From Thermoplasmata archaeon (lineage in GTDB: Archaea > Thermoplasmatota > Thermoplasmata > Lutacidiplasmatales > UBA184): 64,000 bases of DNA. The stretch is from contig DAHVCH010000001.1 in the NCBI GenBank assembly GCA_027314165.1, positions 1 through 64,000 on the forward strand. The letters are read 5' to 3'. A program made the position numbers and the translations under genes. The notes below the pieces were generated by a model. It ran no database searches and had not been told where the DNA came from. It saw only the letters and a program-made list of their open reading frames with translations. This document shows positions 44,098 to 53,640 of the stretch, one piece after another. Position 1 is the first letter of the stretch; each line of letters opens with the position of its first letter.

Positions 44098-45420
44098 TCA
44101 GGCCTTGGGGGTCGCGGTCGGCCCCGGCGTAGCGACCGTGCCGTCCAGATGCCAGAGGTCCCGCCCCAGCATCGCGAAGAGCCCCGAGAGAAGCAGGCCC
44201 ACCCCTCCGATCTCGAGCGCGAGGTTCACGCCGTGGAGGGTGATCAGGAGCCCTCCGACAAGCTGGGAGACCGGCATCACGCCGTAGCTCAACAGTCCAT
44301 CGAGCGAGAAGTACCGCCCCCGCATCTCCTCGGGCACCACGCGCTGCGCCGTGGTGAGCCACGTGTTCCCCGAGAACTGGAGCATGAGCTCGTAGACGAA
44401 CATGACGGGGGTCGCGTACCAAACGTTGTGCAGCGCCCCGAGGACGAAGAGGAGCGCGCCGCAGCTCACGCCGTAACCCAGGACCCAGACCTTCCCGGCG
44501 TACCTCACGGCCGACGTGCGCCCGACCAGGAGGCTCCCCAGGGCCCCTCCCATCGTGGCGACCGCGAGGAAGAGCCCGTAGGCGAGGGGGTTCGTCTGGT
44601 GAAGCCCCGCGACGACGTAGATGACCATGAACGTCGAGAAGAGCGTGTTGAAGAAGTTCATGAAAAGGGCCGAGATGGAGAGCTGGAAGAGGCCCCGCGC
44701 GCTCAGCAGCCACCGCCACCCCTCGACGATCTCTCTCGTCATCCTCGGCTTCGGGGCCGAGGGTCCTCGAGCTCCCCCCTTGCGGACCACGGGGGCGAGG
44801 GAGACCGAGAAGACGAGGAGCGCGGAGAGGATGTAGGTCAGAGAGTTGTAGAACAAGCTGAGGGCCGCCCCCGACACGAGGAGCAGCGCCCCGGCCACCG
44901 AGCTGGCCACGAGGGAGATGACGGACCGGGAGGACTGGACGACCCCGTTCGCGTCAGCGATCTCGTCCCGGGCGACGATGGAGGGGAGGATCGACTGCTC
45001 CGCAGGGTTGAACAGGCCCGAGACTCCCGCGGAGACGAAGACCACCAACAGGACGAGGGGCAGCTCGAAGCCCCGCAGGAAGAAGACCAGCGAGAGCCCC
45101 CCCACGCTGGCGGCGCGGACGACGTCCGAGAAGACCATGATCCGCTTGCGGTCGTACCGGTCGACCCACACCCCGGCGGGGAGGCTCAGCAGGACCACGG
45201 CGGCCAGGTTGACCATCCCGACGATCGCGACGTCGAGGGCGGAGCCGGTCGTCGTGTAGACGATCCAATTGATGGCGACGCCTCCGATGACCCGGCCGCT
45301 CGTCGAGCCCGCCCCGGCGAGGTAGAGGCGAAGGAAGTTCCGGTTCCGGAACACCCGGGTAAGGTTCCGCGGAGGGGGAACGTCCGGGGGCGCCTTGGCC
45401 GCGGGGGCGTTCGTGGGCAC
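44098..45420 (-). CDS. MFS transporter
   Basis: VFRNRNFLRLYLAGAGSTSGRVIGGVAINWIVY, LSLPAGVWVDRYDRKRIMVFSD; multiple TM segments. Confidence 0.85.
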   Translation of the reverse strand: MPTNAPAAKAPPDVPPPRNLTRVFRNRNFLRLYLAGAGSTSGRVIGGVAINWIVYTTTGSALDVAIVGMVNLAAVVLLSLPAGVWVDRYDRKRIMVFSDVVRAASVGGLSLVFFLRGFELPLVLLVVFVSAGVSGLFNPAEQSILPSIVARDEIADANGVVQSSRSVISLVASSVAGALLLVSGAALSLFYNSLTYILSALLVFSVSLAPVVRKGGARGPSAPKPRMTREIVEGWRWLLSARGLFQLSISALFMNFFNTLFSTFMVIYVVAGLHQTNPLAYGLFLAVATMGGALGSLLVGRTSAVRYAGKVWVLGYGVSCGALLFVLGALHNVWYATPVMFVYELMLQFSGNTWLTTAQRVVPEEMRGRYFSLDGLLSYGVMPVSQLVGGLLITLHGVNLALEIGGVGLLLSGLFAMLGRDLWHLDGTVATPGPTATPKA

Positions 45421-45536
45421 CTTCGGCTCCGTCGTCCACCTCTGCGCCCCGCTCCCAGATGCATCTTTCGCTGGAGCCGGTCCATGCCGCCTCTGGCCCT
45501 ACGCGAGGCCCGGGCCGGGCCGCGCTGGAGGCGCGC

Positions 45537-45731
45537 TCAGCCCTTCACGGGGGTCGTGCAGCAGGTGCAGTGGGCCCGCATGCAGTCCCCTCTCCAGGAG
45601 TGGTTGCACTCCCTGCAGGAGCAGTAGGAGACGTAGCTGGACTTGGCCGCCACGTGCTGGGCGTGGTACATCTCCTTCAGCATCGCGTAGTACTGCACGT
45701 CGCGGAAGTTGTCGGGTCCTTCACCGGGCAT
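45537..45731 (-). CDS. Small Cys-rich protein (64 aa)
   Basis: MPGEGPDNFRDVQYYAMLKEMYHAQHVAAKSSYVSYCSCRECNHSWRGDCMRAHCTCCTTPVKG; seven clustered Cys. Confidence 0.55.
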   Translation of the reverse strand: MPGEGPDNFRDVQYYAMLKEMYHAQHVAAKSSYVSYCSCRECNHSWRGDCMRAHCTCCTTPVKG

Positions 45732-45926
45732 GGCCGCGCCCCTCGACGAGCCCAGGGGCTTTTCTCAGTTTCGCAAGGCGCGGGCGCTCCTGCATGGGCT
45801 TCGGAGACCCTCCGTTCTAGAGTGCGGGCCCCGCCCCACGGGAGGCACCGGGGGGGTCTCGCCGCTCCCACCCCTCCCGCCGGGAAGCCGGCAGAAGGTT
45901 CTTCCGAAGCTGGAACGTTTGAGACA

Positions 45927-48900
45927 TTGGTGATCGACGGGTCGAGGAGGAGGGGCGAACCTCGCACCTGGTCAAGGGTCTCGCGGGGTCCCGTTAGGTT
46001 GTCCTCTCGGCGAGCCGTCCTCCCTCTCCTGGCCACCGTCCTGCTCACCCTGGTCGTCTGGGTTCTCTTGGTCCCGTCGAGCGCGTCGCTCCCGCCTCCC
46101 TCCTCGCCGCTCTCGCCGACCTCGCCGCTCTCGCCGACCTCGCCGCTCTCGCCGACCTCGCCGACCTCGCCGTCCCTCCCCGGCCGGGACGCGAGCGTGG
46201 CGTCGGTGCACCTCGTCCTCGCAATCCCGAGCTCCTCCGCCTCGATCACCGCCTCGCCCAACCCGGCGGCACCCGGTCAGACCGTCTCGTTCACCGTATC
46301 CTACTCCTCGTCGATCGGGGGGTGCTCCTCCACCCAGCCCGACTGGTGCACCTGGGGCCTGGACTACGGCGACGGGAGCACCCCGGGCTACATCCCCTGC
46401 GAGGGGTCGACCGACACCGAGACCTTCACCCACGTCTACTCCACGGGCGGGAGCTTCACGGTGGGTGGAGGGGCCAGCAGCTACGTCAACGAGTATTCGG
46501 ACAGCGCCTGCACGAGCATCCTGGGGTCGACCCCTCCGACACCGATCACCGAGACCGTCCTGTCCCCGCTGACCGCGGGTGCGATCACCCCGGGCTCTCC
46601 CACCCTCGACGCCGGCCAGTCCGTCACGCTGACGTCGAACCCCTCCTCCGGCACTCCTCCCTACTCGATCCAGTGGTACTCCTCCGCCAGTTGCGGCACC
46701 GCGATCACGGGCGCCACCTCGAGCACCTACGTCGCCTCCCCGACCGCGACGACCGTCTACACCTACCAGGTCACGGACAGCGCTTCGAACATCGCCTGCT
46801 CGTCCAGCGACACGGTCACGGTCAACCCGATGCCTTCCGCCACGGCGTCGGCCACGCCCGCCCCCACCGACGTCGGGGTGCCGGTCGCGTTCACGGGCTC
46901 CGTCAGCGGGGGCACCGCCCCCGTCACCTACCTGTGGCACTTCGGCGACGGGAGCCCCAGTTCCACCACTCAGAACCCCACCCACAGCTACGCCACGCTC
47001 GGCACCTACGTCGCGCGGCTGTGGACCAACGACTCCGTCGGCGGGAGCAGCACCGTGAGCCTCACGATCGGGGTGAACCCGGTGCCCACCCTTACCGCGT
47101 CGGTGACCCCCTCGACGGGGGACGCCCTCTCGCCCGTCGCCTTCCACGCGCTCGTCTCCGGCGGGAGCACCCCCGTCTCCGTCGCGTGGATCTTCGGTGA
47201 CGGCATCCACGCCACGGGCGCGTTCACGAACCACACGTACAACGCTCGCGGCAACTACACGGTCCACGCGTGGGCGAACGACTCGGCCGGCCAGACGGCC
47301 ACCGCCACGACCACGGTCGTCGTCCACGCCGCCCTCACGACCCCCACGCTCTCGGCGTCCCCTTCCCCGACCGATGCGGGGACCCCGGCGACGTTCGCGG
47401 CCGCCTTCTGGGGAGGGACGCCCGCCTACACCACGACCTGGAAGTTCGCCGACGGTCTATCCGGGACCGGCACGAACCTCCAGCACACCTTCGGGACCGC
47501 GGGGACCTTCACGGTGAGATGCTGGGTGAACGACAGCGGCGGGGGCTCCAGGAACGCCACCTTGAGGGTCGTTGTCGACCCGGCGCTCGTCCTGGTCTCC
47601 TTCACCGGGGCTTTCGCTCCGACGGCCCCGCACACCCTGGACCTCGGGCAGTCGCTGGCGATGACGGTGGTCACGGGCGGGGGAGGGACCCCGCTCAACT
47701 ACAGCTACACCGGCGTTCCACCGGGTTGTCTCTCGGCTTACCGTCCCACGATCGTCTGCCTCCCCACGACGACCGGGAACTACTCGGTCGCCGTCCGTGT
47801 CACCGATCCCGTCGGAGGGACCGTCTCCGCGACCCTCTCCGTGACCATCGATCCCGCCCTCGTCCTCTCGAGCTTCACGCCCCCCTTCGCGCAGGTCTCC
47901 CTGGGCGCCACGGTCACGCTCGTCGCCTCGGCCCACGGGGGGACGAACCCGCTCTCCTACCTCTACACCGGCCTGCCCAGCCCCTGCGTCTCCAGCTCCT
48001 CCCCCTCGATCGGTTGCGCGCCGACGAAGGTCGGCACCTTCACCGTCGAGGTCGAGGTCTCCGACCCCACGGGAGGCGCGCGCTTCGCGAACCTGAGCTT
48101 GGTCGTCAACCCCGACCCGGTCATCACGCTGGTCTCGGCCTCCCCGCAGAACTCCACGCAGGGGACAGCGGTGGACTTCCGGGCCGTCGTCACCGGGGGC
48201 ACGAACCCGATTGCGTTCAACTGGAGCGGCCTCCCCCCCGGCTGTAGCCCCCAGCAGTTCACGAGCAGCTCGGACACGTGCTCGCCGAACTCCCCGGGGA
48301 CCTACTGGGTCCACGCCACGGTGACGGACGCCGACCACCGGCAGGCGAACGCCTCCGTCGAGATCCGGGTCACGCCCACGCCCGGGGTCTTCACGTCGTA
48401 CGTCGGCTGGCTCCTGGTCGGGATCCTTGCGGTGGTCGCCGTGGTCGTGGTCCTGCTCGTGCTCCGCCATCGCAGGCACCGCACGCCCCAGGCGCTCACT
48501 CCGGAGGAGGAGCACATGCTCGCGATGGGCGCCCTCTCCTCGCCAGGAATGGTCGCGGGGGCGCCCCCTCCGTCCGACCTGCAGCCCCACCCCGGGGAGT
48601 ACGCCCCGTCCCCCGAGGGCTACGTCTATCCGGACGAGGGTCCGGCCGCCCCGTCCGGCCCGCCCCCGCAAGACGAGGGCTACCCTCCCACGCCGCCCCC
48701 ACCGGAGACGGCAGAGGGGGCTCAGTTCGGGACCCCTGCACCCGAGGTCGAAGGTCCGGCGCCGGTGGACACGCTCGCCCCCGGTCCCCCGCCCGGATGG
48801 GCCCCCGCCCCGGAGGAGACGTATGCCGCTCCCCTTCCCCCGCCCCCTCCGCCAAGGATGGACCCCGAAGCGACCCCTTGGTCGGTGCCCCCGGCTCCCC

Positions 48901-49127
48901 CTCCTCCGCCGGCCGAGGACGCGCACTCCCCACCGGCCCCGCCCCCGCCCATGCTCTCCGCTCCATCCACGCTCCCACCTCCGCCCCCACCGCCGCCGGA
49001 CCCCGCACAGGTCCCCACGCAGGGGCACCGCAACGCGGGCCCCGCGGGCCAGGGCGCCTGCTTTGTGTGCGGCCGCCCGATCGGGGCGGACGGCCACTGC
49101 TCGTTCTGCGGCTACTCCCGCGGTTGA
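45927..49127 (+). CDS. Large surface protein with PKD/Ig-like domains, TM anchor and cytoplasmic Pro-rich tail ending in a zinc ribbon
   Basis: TTG 45927/GTG 45930 start candidates; TM LLATVLLTLVVWVLLV; PKD motifs (LWHFGDGSPSS, AWIFGDGIHATG); TM WLLVGILAVVAVVVVLLVL; C-terminal CFVCGRPIGADGHCSFCGYSRG. Confidence 0.85.
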   Translation: MVIDGSRRRGEPRTWSRVSRGPVRLSSRRAVLPLLATVLLTLVVWVLLVPSSASLPPPSSPLSPTSPLSPTSPLSPTSPTSPSLPGRDASVASVHLVLAIPSSSASITASPNPAAPGQTVSFTVSYSSSIGGCSSTQPDWCTWGLDYGDGSTPGYIPCEGSTDTETFTHVYSTGGSFTVGGGASSYVNEYSDSACTSILGSTPPTPITETVLSPLTAGAITPGSPTLDAGQSVTLTSNPSSGTPPYSIQWYSSASCGTAITGATSSTYVASPTATTVYTYQVTDSASNIACSSSDTVTVNPMPSATASATPAPTDVGVPVAFTGSVSGGTAPVTYLWHFGDGSPSSTTQNPTHSYATLGTYVARLWTNDSVGGSSTVSLTIGVNPVPTLTASVTPSTGDALSPVAFHALVSGGSTPVSVAWIFGDGIHATGAFTNHTYNARGNYTVHAWANDSAGQTATATTTVVVHAALTTPTLSASPSPTDAGTPATFAAAFWGGTPAYTTTWKFADGLSGTGTNLQHTFGTAGTFTVRCWVNDSGGGSRNATLRVVVDPALVLVSFTGAFAPTAPHTLDLGQSLAMTVVTGGGGTPLNYSYTGVPPGCLSAYRPTIVCLPTTTGNYSVAVRVTDPVGGTVSATLSVTIDPALVLSSFTPPFAQVSLGATVTLVASAHGGTNPLSYLYTGLPSPCVSSSSPSIGCAPTKVGTFTVEVEVSDPTGGARFANLSLVVNPDPVITLVSASPQNSTQGTAVDFRAVVTGGTNPIAFNWSGLPPGCSPQQFTSSSDTCSPNSPGTYWVHATVTDADHRQANASVEIRVTPTPGVFTSYVGWLLVGILAVVAVVVVLLVLRHRRHRTPQALTPEEEHMLAMGALSSPGMVAGAPPPSDLQPHPGEYAPSPEGYVYPDEGPAAPSGPPPQDEGYPPTPPPPETAEGAQFGTPAPEVEGPAPVDTLAPGPPPGWAPAPEETYAAPLPPPPPPRMDPEATPWSVPPAPPPPPAEDAHSPPAPPPPMLSAPSTLPPPPPPPPDPAQVPTQGHRNAGPAGQGACFVCGRPIGADGHCSFCGYSRG
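46103..46172 (+). repeat. In-frame minisatellite, ~18-nt unit
   Basis: Tandem CTCTCGCCGACCTCGCCG copies encoding SPLSPTSPLSPTSPLSPTSPTSP just after the signal segment. Confidence 0.85.
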
Positions 49128-49265
49128 CCATCCCGAAGGGCGGACCGGGGGCAGGCCCTTCCTGAGTCCCCGTCGTGAGACCTGCGGGCGGAGCGAGCTA
49201 CGGCCCCGCTTGGGTGGGACGCGCCCCGCCGGTCCCCGAAGATGCCAGAGCGCAGCGGAGAGGCC

Positions 49266-50408
49266 TCAGTCGTCCCGGGGAGGTTGAGCGGTCTCGCTCT
49301 TCTCGGAAGTCTCTGAGGGTTCCGGGTCGGTCCCTTCCTCGTCCACCGTCTCCTCTCCCTCCGGCGCCCCGTCGGAGGGTGGTCTCTGCTCCGCCGAGCG
49401 TTGGCGCCGGATCCAGAGGTACGTCAGGCTGGAGGTGGCCGCGATGACCACGACGCCCCCCACCAGGATCGCCACGCCCTCCTCGAACGAGAGGTGGGTC
49501 CCTGGGCCCCCGACCGGCGTGGAGTTGGCCGCAGGGGCTGCTCCGGTCGTGAAGTTGAAGCTGAACGGGCGGGCCAGATGGACCCCCGCGATGCTCGAAG
49601 CGTTCGTGGACACCCGGACGGTGTAGGTGGTCGTCGGCTCGAACGGGTGGGCGTGGACCAGGGTGAGACAGCAGCCCCCGGCGCCGGGCTCCCCCCCTGG
49701 GACCGCAGGCGAGATGGAGAAGCTCGCAACGAGCGTCGAGGGGTCCATGACGGTGTCGAAGGCCACCTGGACCTCGGCGTCCAGCGGGACGTTCGTCGAC
49801 CCGTCGATCGGACATGCCGCGGAGGCGACAGGGACGGACCCCACGTTCGCGACCGCGGTCGAGAAGGACGACCGCCAGGGCCCTCCCAGCGCGACGCCCG
49901 CCGCGCTCCTGGCGGCCGTGCTCACGGACACCTGGTAGGTCGTCGCGGGGGCCAAGGGCTGGGAGAGCGTCCAGTTGAGGTAGGTGCCGGAGACCGCCGG
50001 CGTCGCCCCCGCCACGGACGGACGCACCGAGAAGGCGGAGAGCGTGGCGTTGGGTTCCATCGCGGTGGTGAACCGAACGCTCACGTTGGTCCAGACGGGA
50101 AGGTTCGGCGTGCAGTTCCCAGGTAGGACGGAACTGACCGCGGGGACCGCCGAGCTGGCTCCCACCCCGTCCCCGCGCACGAGGTCGGTCGGCGCGGCCA
50201 CGCCGGCCGGGGGGGACCCGTCGGTCGTGCTGCGGCGGTGCTGGGTGACGGCCGCGAGAATGGTGTGGTCCAGCGGCAGGGCCGCCGATGCGACCAACGC
50301 CAGGGTGAGGAGGAGGGACACGAGCCGCGGGGGGGTGGCGCGGCTGCCGTTGCGCGAGCCCCTGGGGGGCCGTCGTATCGGCCGAGGGCCGCGCGATAGG
50401 TTCCGCAC
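49266..50408 (-). CDS. Surface protein with SbsA-like Ig (Big_5-type) domains and C-terminal TM
   Basis: N-terminal signal LVSLLLTLALVASAALP; repeats ...NVSVRFTTAMEPNATLSAFSVRPSVAG...YQVSVSTAARSAAGV and ...EVQVAFDTVMDPSTLVASFSISPAVPG...YTVRVSTNASSIAGV; TM VAILVGGVVVIAATSSLTYLWI. Confidence 0.85.
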   Translation of the reverse strand: MRNLSRGPRPIRRPPRGSRNGSRATPPRLVSLLLTLALVASAALPLDHTILAAVTQHRRSTTDGSPPAGVAAPTDLVRGDGVGASSAVPAVSSVLPGNCTPNLPVWTNVSVRFTTAMEPNATLSAFSVRPSVAGATPAVSGTYLNWTLSQPLAPATTYQVSVSTAARSAAGVALGGPWRSSFSTAVANVGSVPVASAACPIDGSTNVPLDAEVQVAFDTVMDPSTLVASFSISPAVPGGEPGAGGCCLTLVHAHPFEPTTTYTVRVSTNASSIAGVHLARPFSFNFTTGAAPAANSTPVGGPGTHLSFEEGVAILVGGVVVIAATSSLTYLWIRRQRSAEQRPPSDGAPEGEETVDEEGTDPEPSETSEKSETAQPPRDD

Positions 50409-50503
50409 CTTCCTTCCCCGGGAACTTCCGCTCGGACCTGGTGCTCGCGTGAGGGCGCGGACAGGGCCGACCGAAATATAGGCGACGGACGGTAGGCCTT
50501 CTC

Positions 50504-50893
50504 GTGCCGGAGCGGCGGTACAAGGGGTACCGGATCTACGCGTACATCGCGCTCGCCCGACTTTTCGCGGAGCTGGACCTCCAGCTCCAACAGCCGGACG
50601 TCGTCGCGCGGGCGCAGGCGGCGCTGCAACGGCTGGAAACCCGCGTGAGCAAGGAGGAGATCCTGCACGCGATCCGGTCCAACTCCCACATGACCGAGAA
50701 GGTCATCGAGCACCTCGTGGCCGAAGGGTTTGCCGAGGTCCGGAAGGACGAGCGGGGGTACGACGTCCGGATCACGCCCAGCGGGGTGGAGCATCTCAAG
50801 CGCTACGACGCGTTCTACCGGGACCTCTACCGCAAGGAGCTGCAGGACCACACGCGCTACGTTCCCCGACCGGATTACCTCCGGTCCACGTAG
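50504..50893 (+). CDS. Winged-helix DNA-binding-like protein
   Basis: SHMTEKVIEHLVAEGFAEVRKDERGYDVRITPSGVEHLKRYDAF wHTH wing pattern. Confidence 0.65.
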   Translation: MPERRYKGYRIYAYIALARLFAELDLQLQQPDVVARAQAALQRLETRVSKEEILHAIRSNSHMTEKVIEHLVAEGFAEVRKDERGYDVRITPSGVEHLKRYDAFYRDLYRKELQDHTRYVPRPDYLRST

Positions 50894-50908
50894 ACCCCCG
50901 CGAGGAGC

Positions 50909-51814
50909 TCAGGGGACCCCGACCACGACGGGCACGAACTCGTAGGTCCCGTCCGGGCTCTCCGTCACGATCTCCGTGCTGAGCCGGTAGGTGTGGAGCC
51001 CCTTGCGGAGCATCACCGGGTGTCCCACGGCGTACTCGTAGACCTCGTGCGAGAGGGGACTGCCCTTCGGCCGGAGAAGCACGCACCGGACCGGCTGGCC
51101 GGGAAGCTTGGGGGCGATGGTCCTCAGGTCGAGCTCGAGCTGCTGGAGGTCCTTCACGTCCACCGTCTCCGGGCCCAGGCGGGCGAGCACGACGAACCCC
51201 CCGTCGCCTCCGCCCGTGAGGCCCCAGCGGAAGCCTCCGGGCCGCGCGATGGCGAGGTCGAACTTCACGGTCCGGCCCTTCACGTCCCAGGTCTTCTGGT
51301 ACCGGAGCCGGTCCGGGTTCTCCCTCAGGGCCTCCCCGACCTTCTCGTTCGAGGTGGAGAAGTGGTGGGCGAGGCGCTCGATCGGCGTCCGCCCCTCAGG
51401 GACCCGGACGATCGGCTCCGCGTCGCGCACCAGACGGATGGTCCTGTGCCGGGCGACGAAGCCGCGGAAGAAACGGTCGGTCTGCCGGAGAAGGTAGAGC
51501 GCGAAGAGGCCGAGCACGAATCCGAGGGCGCCCAGGAGGGAGAGGGCGGCGCTGTAACGGAGCCCGAGGAGGATCACGACGAGCGTCAGGAAGAGCCAGA
51601 AGACCCCGATGAGCATGTTGGCCCAATACATCCGACGGGCCGTCGGGGCCATGGCGGCGACCCGGTCCGACAGGTCAAAGATCGCCGAGATCGGGTCCTC
51701 GACCCCCGGCGGGGCCCCGCCGCTCGCCACATACCGGGGGCCGACTTCCCGGTATTTGAACCCCTCAGAAAGATTCGACCGGCCCTGACCTGCGGGGGCT
51801 CCCATGCCCCCCAT
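50909..51814 (-). CDS. Hypothetical membrane protein with two TM segments and C-terminal soluble domain
   Basis: MLIGVFWLFLTLVVILLG and ALSLLGALGFVLGLFALYLL, then a ~190-aa soluble domain of unrecognised family. Confidence 0.7.
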   Translation of the reverse strand: MGGMGAPAGQGRSNLSEGFKYREVGPRYVASGGAPPGVEDPISAIFDLSDRVAAMAPTARRMYWANMLIGVFWLFLTLVVILLGLRYSAALSLLGALGFVLGLFALYLLRQTDRFFRGFVARHRTIRLVRDAEPIVRVPEGRTPIERLAHHFSTSNEKVGEALRENPDRLRYQKTWDVKGRTVKFDLAIARPGGFRWGLTGGGDGGFVVLARLGPETVDVKDLQQLELDLRTIAPKLPGQPVRCVLLRPKGSPLSHEVYEYAVGHPVMLRKGLHTYRLSTEIVTESPDGTYEFVPVVVGVP

Positions 51815-51840
51815 CCCACCTCCCCTCTCCCAGGTGCCCC

Positions 51841-53385
51841 ATGCATCTCGAACAAGGAACCGCCGACGCGAGACCCCGCCCCTCCTCGACGAACAACGCT
51901 GGCCTGAGCCGCGGGCTGGGCCGGCATCGGCCCGCCCCCTTCGCGATGGTGGCGGTGCCTTTCCTTCTCGTGGCCCTCGCCCTGCCTGCGTTCGGCGGGC
52001 CGGGCTTGGCGTCTCCCACCTCGGCCTCGAACGGATCCATGTCGGTCCCGCAGATGGCCGCCGTCAGCCCTTCGGGAGCGGGGACGGCCTGCGGAGGCTC
52101 CGGGGGCGGCGATCCCGTTCCCTCCGACGGGGGAGGGAGCGGGCCCTGCGGAACGTGGGCCTGGGGCGCGGCCGCGAACCTGTCCGCAGGACTTGAGTTC
52201 GAGGGCGCCTACAACGCCTCGCAGTTCTTGACCGGCGGCGGTCTCACCGCCGCGGGGGCCTACATCGACCTCCAGGCGTCTCTGGGCGCCGAGTGGGCCG
52301 CCTACGCGATCGTCAACGCGACCAGCCCGGCTCCCGGCGCGCTCTACGTGACGTTCCAGGCGGGCCAGCTCATGCAGGTCGATATCTCCGTGGTGGCCCA
52401 GGGAACCTTCCCCCAGGCCGGGACCTACGGACCGAACAGCAACGTGACGCTGGTCCCGATGAACGTCTCGCTCGTCGCGCACGTCCGGCTGGTGGACCGC
52501 TACCAGGCCTTCCTCAACATGACCACGGACGCCAACGGATCGCTCGCCCTCCAGAACGAGCACCTCCAGTTCTTCCGGACCGTGGACGTGTCGCTCAACG
52601 CGGTGAGCTTCCCGAACATCACCACGGACCCCTCCGGCAACGCGGTGGTCCAGTACCTCTCCGGGTCCATCCAGGCCCAGGCTCAGGTCGTGGCGGACCT
52701 GCAGGGGAACTTCACGCCCGCCCTCGTGCTCGCCGAGGCCCCCCTCAGCCTCGGGGAGAGCTGGACCAGCCGCACGGACGCCCAGTTCACCGGCCAGGTG
52801 CTCTGGAGCCTCACGGCGTCCGGGGTGGCTCCCAGCGGTCAGCCGTTCTCCGTCCAGCAGAACGGCCAGGACAACGCGAACGCCAACCTGCCGTTGGTCC
52901 TGACCTTCACGGTCGTGGGCGAGCGGACGATCTTCTTCCCGAACGGGGGGAGCGAGACGGACTACGTCATCTCCTGCAACGGCGCGAACGGCGACCAGGG
53001 GATCCTGCTCTACAACGGGCTCGTCGTCCTGCCGGTCTCCGTCTCCTCCAACACCGGGGGCGCGGGGAACTCCATCGCGGCCCACCCCGCCGCGACGGAG
53101 CTGGCCTCCTCGACCTCGACGCCCAACCGTCCGCTCTACTCCCAGCAGAGGCACATGACCGACGCCTCGGACGCCACCCCCATGAGCGGACAGACCGTGA
53201 CCGCGGCCCCGATGTCCCCAGAGAAGGCGCAGACGCTGCTGAACAACCTCGGCGGCCTCACCCCCCTGCACTTCGGGCCCGCCTCCGACACCCTGGGCAT
53301 GGTCCTGATCCTCGGCTCCGCGGTGGTCGTCTCTCTCGTGGTCGTCCGGGAGGTCCGGAGGCGGAGAAGGAACCGCTCCTGGTAG
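51841..53385 (+). CDS. Secreted/anchored hypothetical protein
   Basis: N-terminal hydrophobic PFAMVAVPFLLVALALPAF, long Ser/Thr/Asn-rich ectodomain, C-terminal TM LGMVLILGSAVVVSLVVVREVRRRRR. Confidence 0.75.
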   Translation: MHLEQGTADARPRPSSTNNAGLSRGLGRHRPAPFAMVAVPFLLVALALPAFGGPGLASPTSASNGSMSVPQMAAVSPSGAGTACGGSGGGDPVPSDGGGSGPCGTWAWGAAANLSAGLEFEGAYNASQFLTGGGLTAAGAYIDLQASLGAEWAAYAIVNATSPAPGALYVTFQAGQLMQVDISVVAQGTFPQAGTYGPNSNVTLVPMNVSLVAHVRLVDRYQAFLNMTTDANGSLALQNEHLQFFRTVDVSLNAVSFPNITTDPSGNAVVQYLSGSIQAQAQVVADLQGNFTPALVLAEAPLSLGESWTSRTDAQFTGQVLWSLTASGVAPSGQPFSVQQNGQDNANANLPLVLTFTVVGERTIFFPNGGSETDYVISCNGANGDQGILLYNGLVVLPVSVSSNTGGAGNSIAAHPAATELASSTSTPNRPLYSQQRHMTDASDATPMSGQTVTAAPMSPEKAQTLLNNLGGLTPLHFGPASDTLGMVLILGSAVVVSLVVVREVRRRRRNRSW

Positions 53386-53398
53386 ACCTGGCCAGGAG

Positions 53399-53423
53399 GG
53401 GGACGGGACGGGACGGGACGGGA
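53399..53423 (+). repeat. GGGAC pentanucleotide tandem repeat
   Basis: GGGACGGGACGGGACGGGACGGGA immediately downstream of the 51841-53385 gene. Confidence 0.8.
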
Positions 53424-53640
53424 GCGTAGGGGAGGAGAGATCGGGGGGAAGGCTCGCCCCCCTCCCTCCTCTCCCCTCCCCTCCTCCTTCCCGCATCCCC
53501 TCGCTGAACTCGGACCCCTTGTCCGTCTTCCGGTGCCTTTCGATCCGGCCCGCTACGCTCCCGGGACCCGGGGCCCTGACGGGAGATGGTCCTCGGACCA
53601 CCGCACCGTCTAATATCGCCGGACGATTGCAGCCCCCGCT

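Noticed and set aside
53424-53500. Pyrimidine-rich CCCTCC tract as a structured element
   Set aside because: Simple low-complexity sequence near the GGGAC repeat; no convincing regulatory signature.
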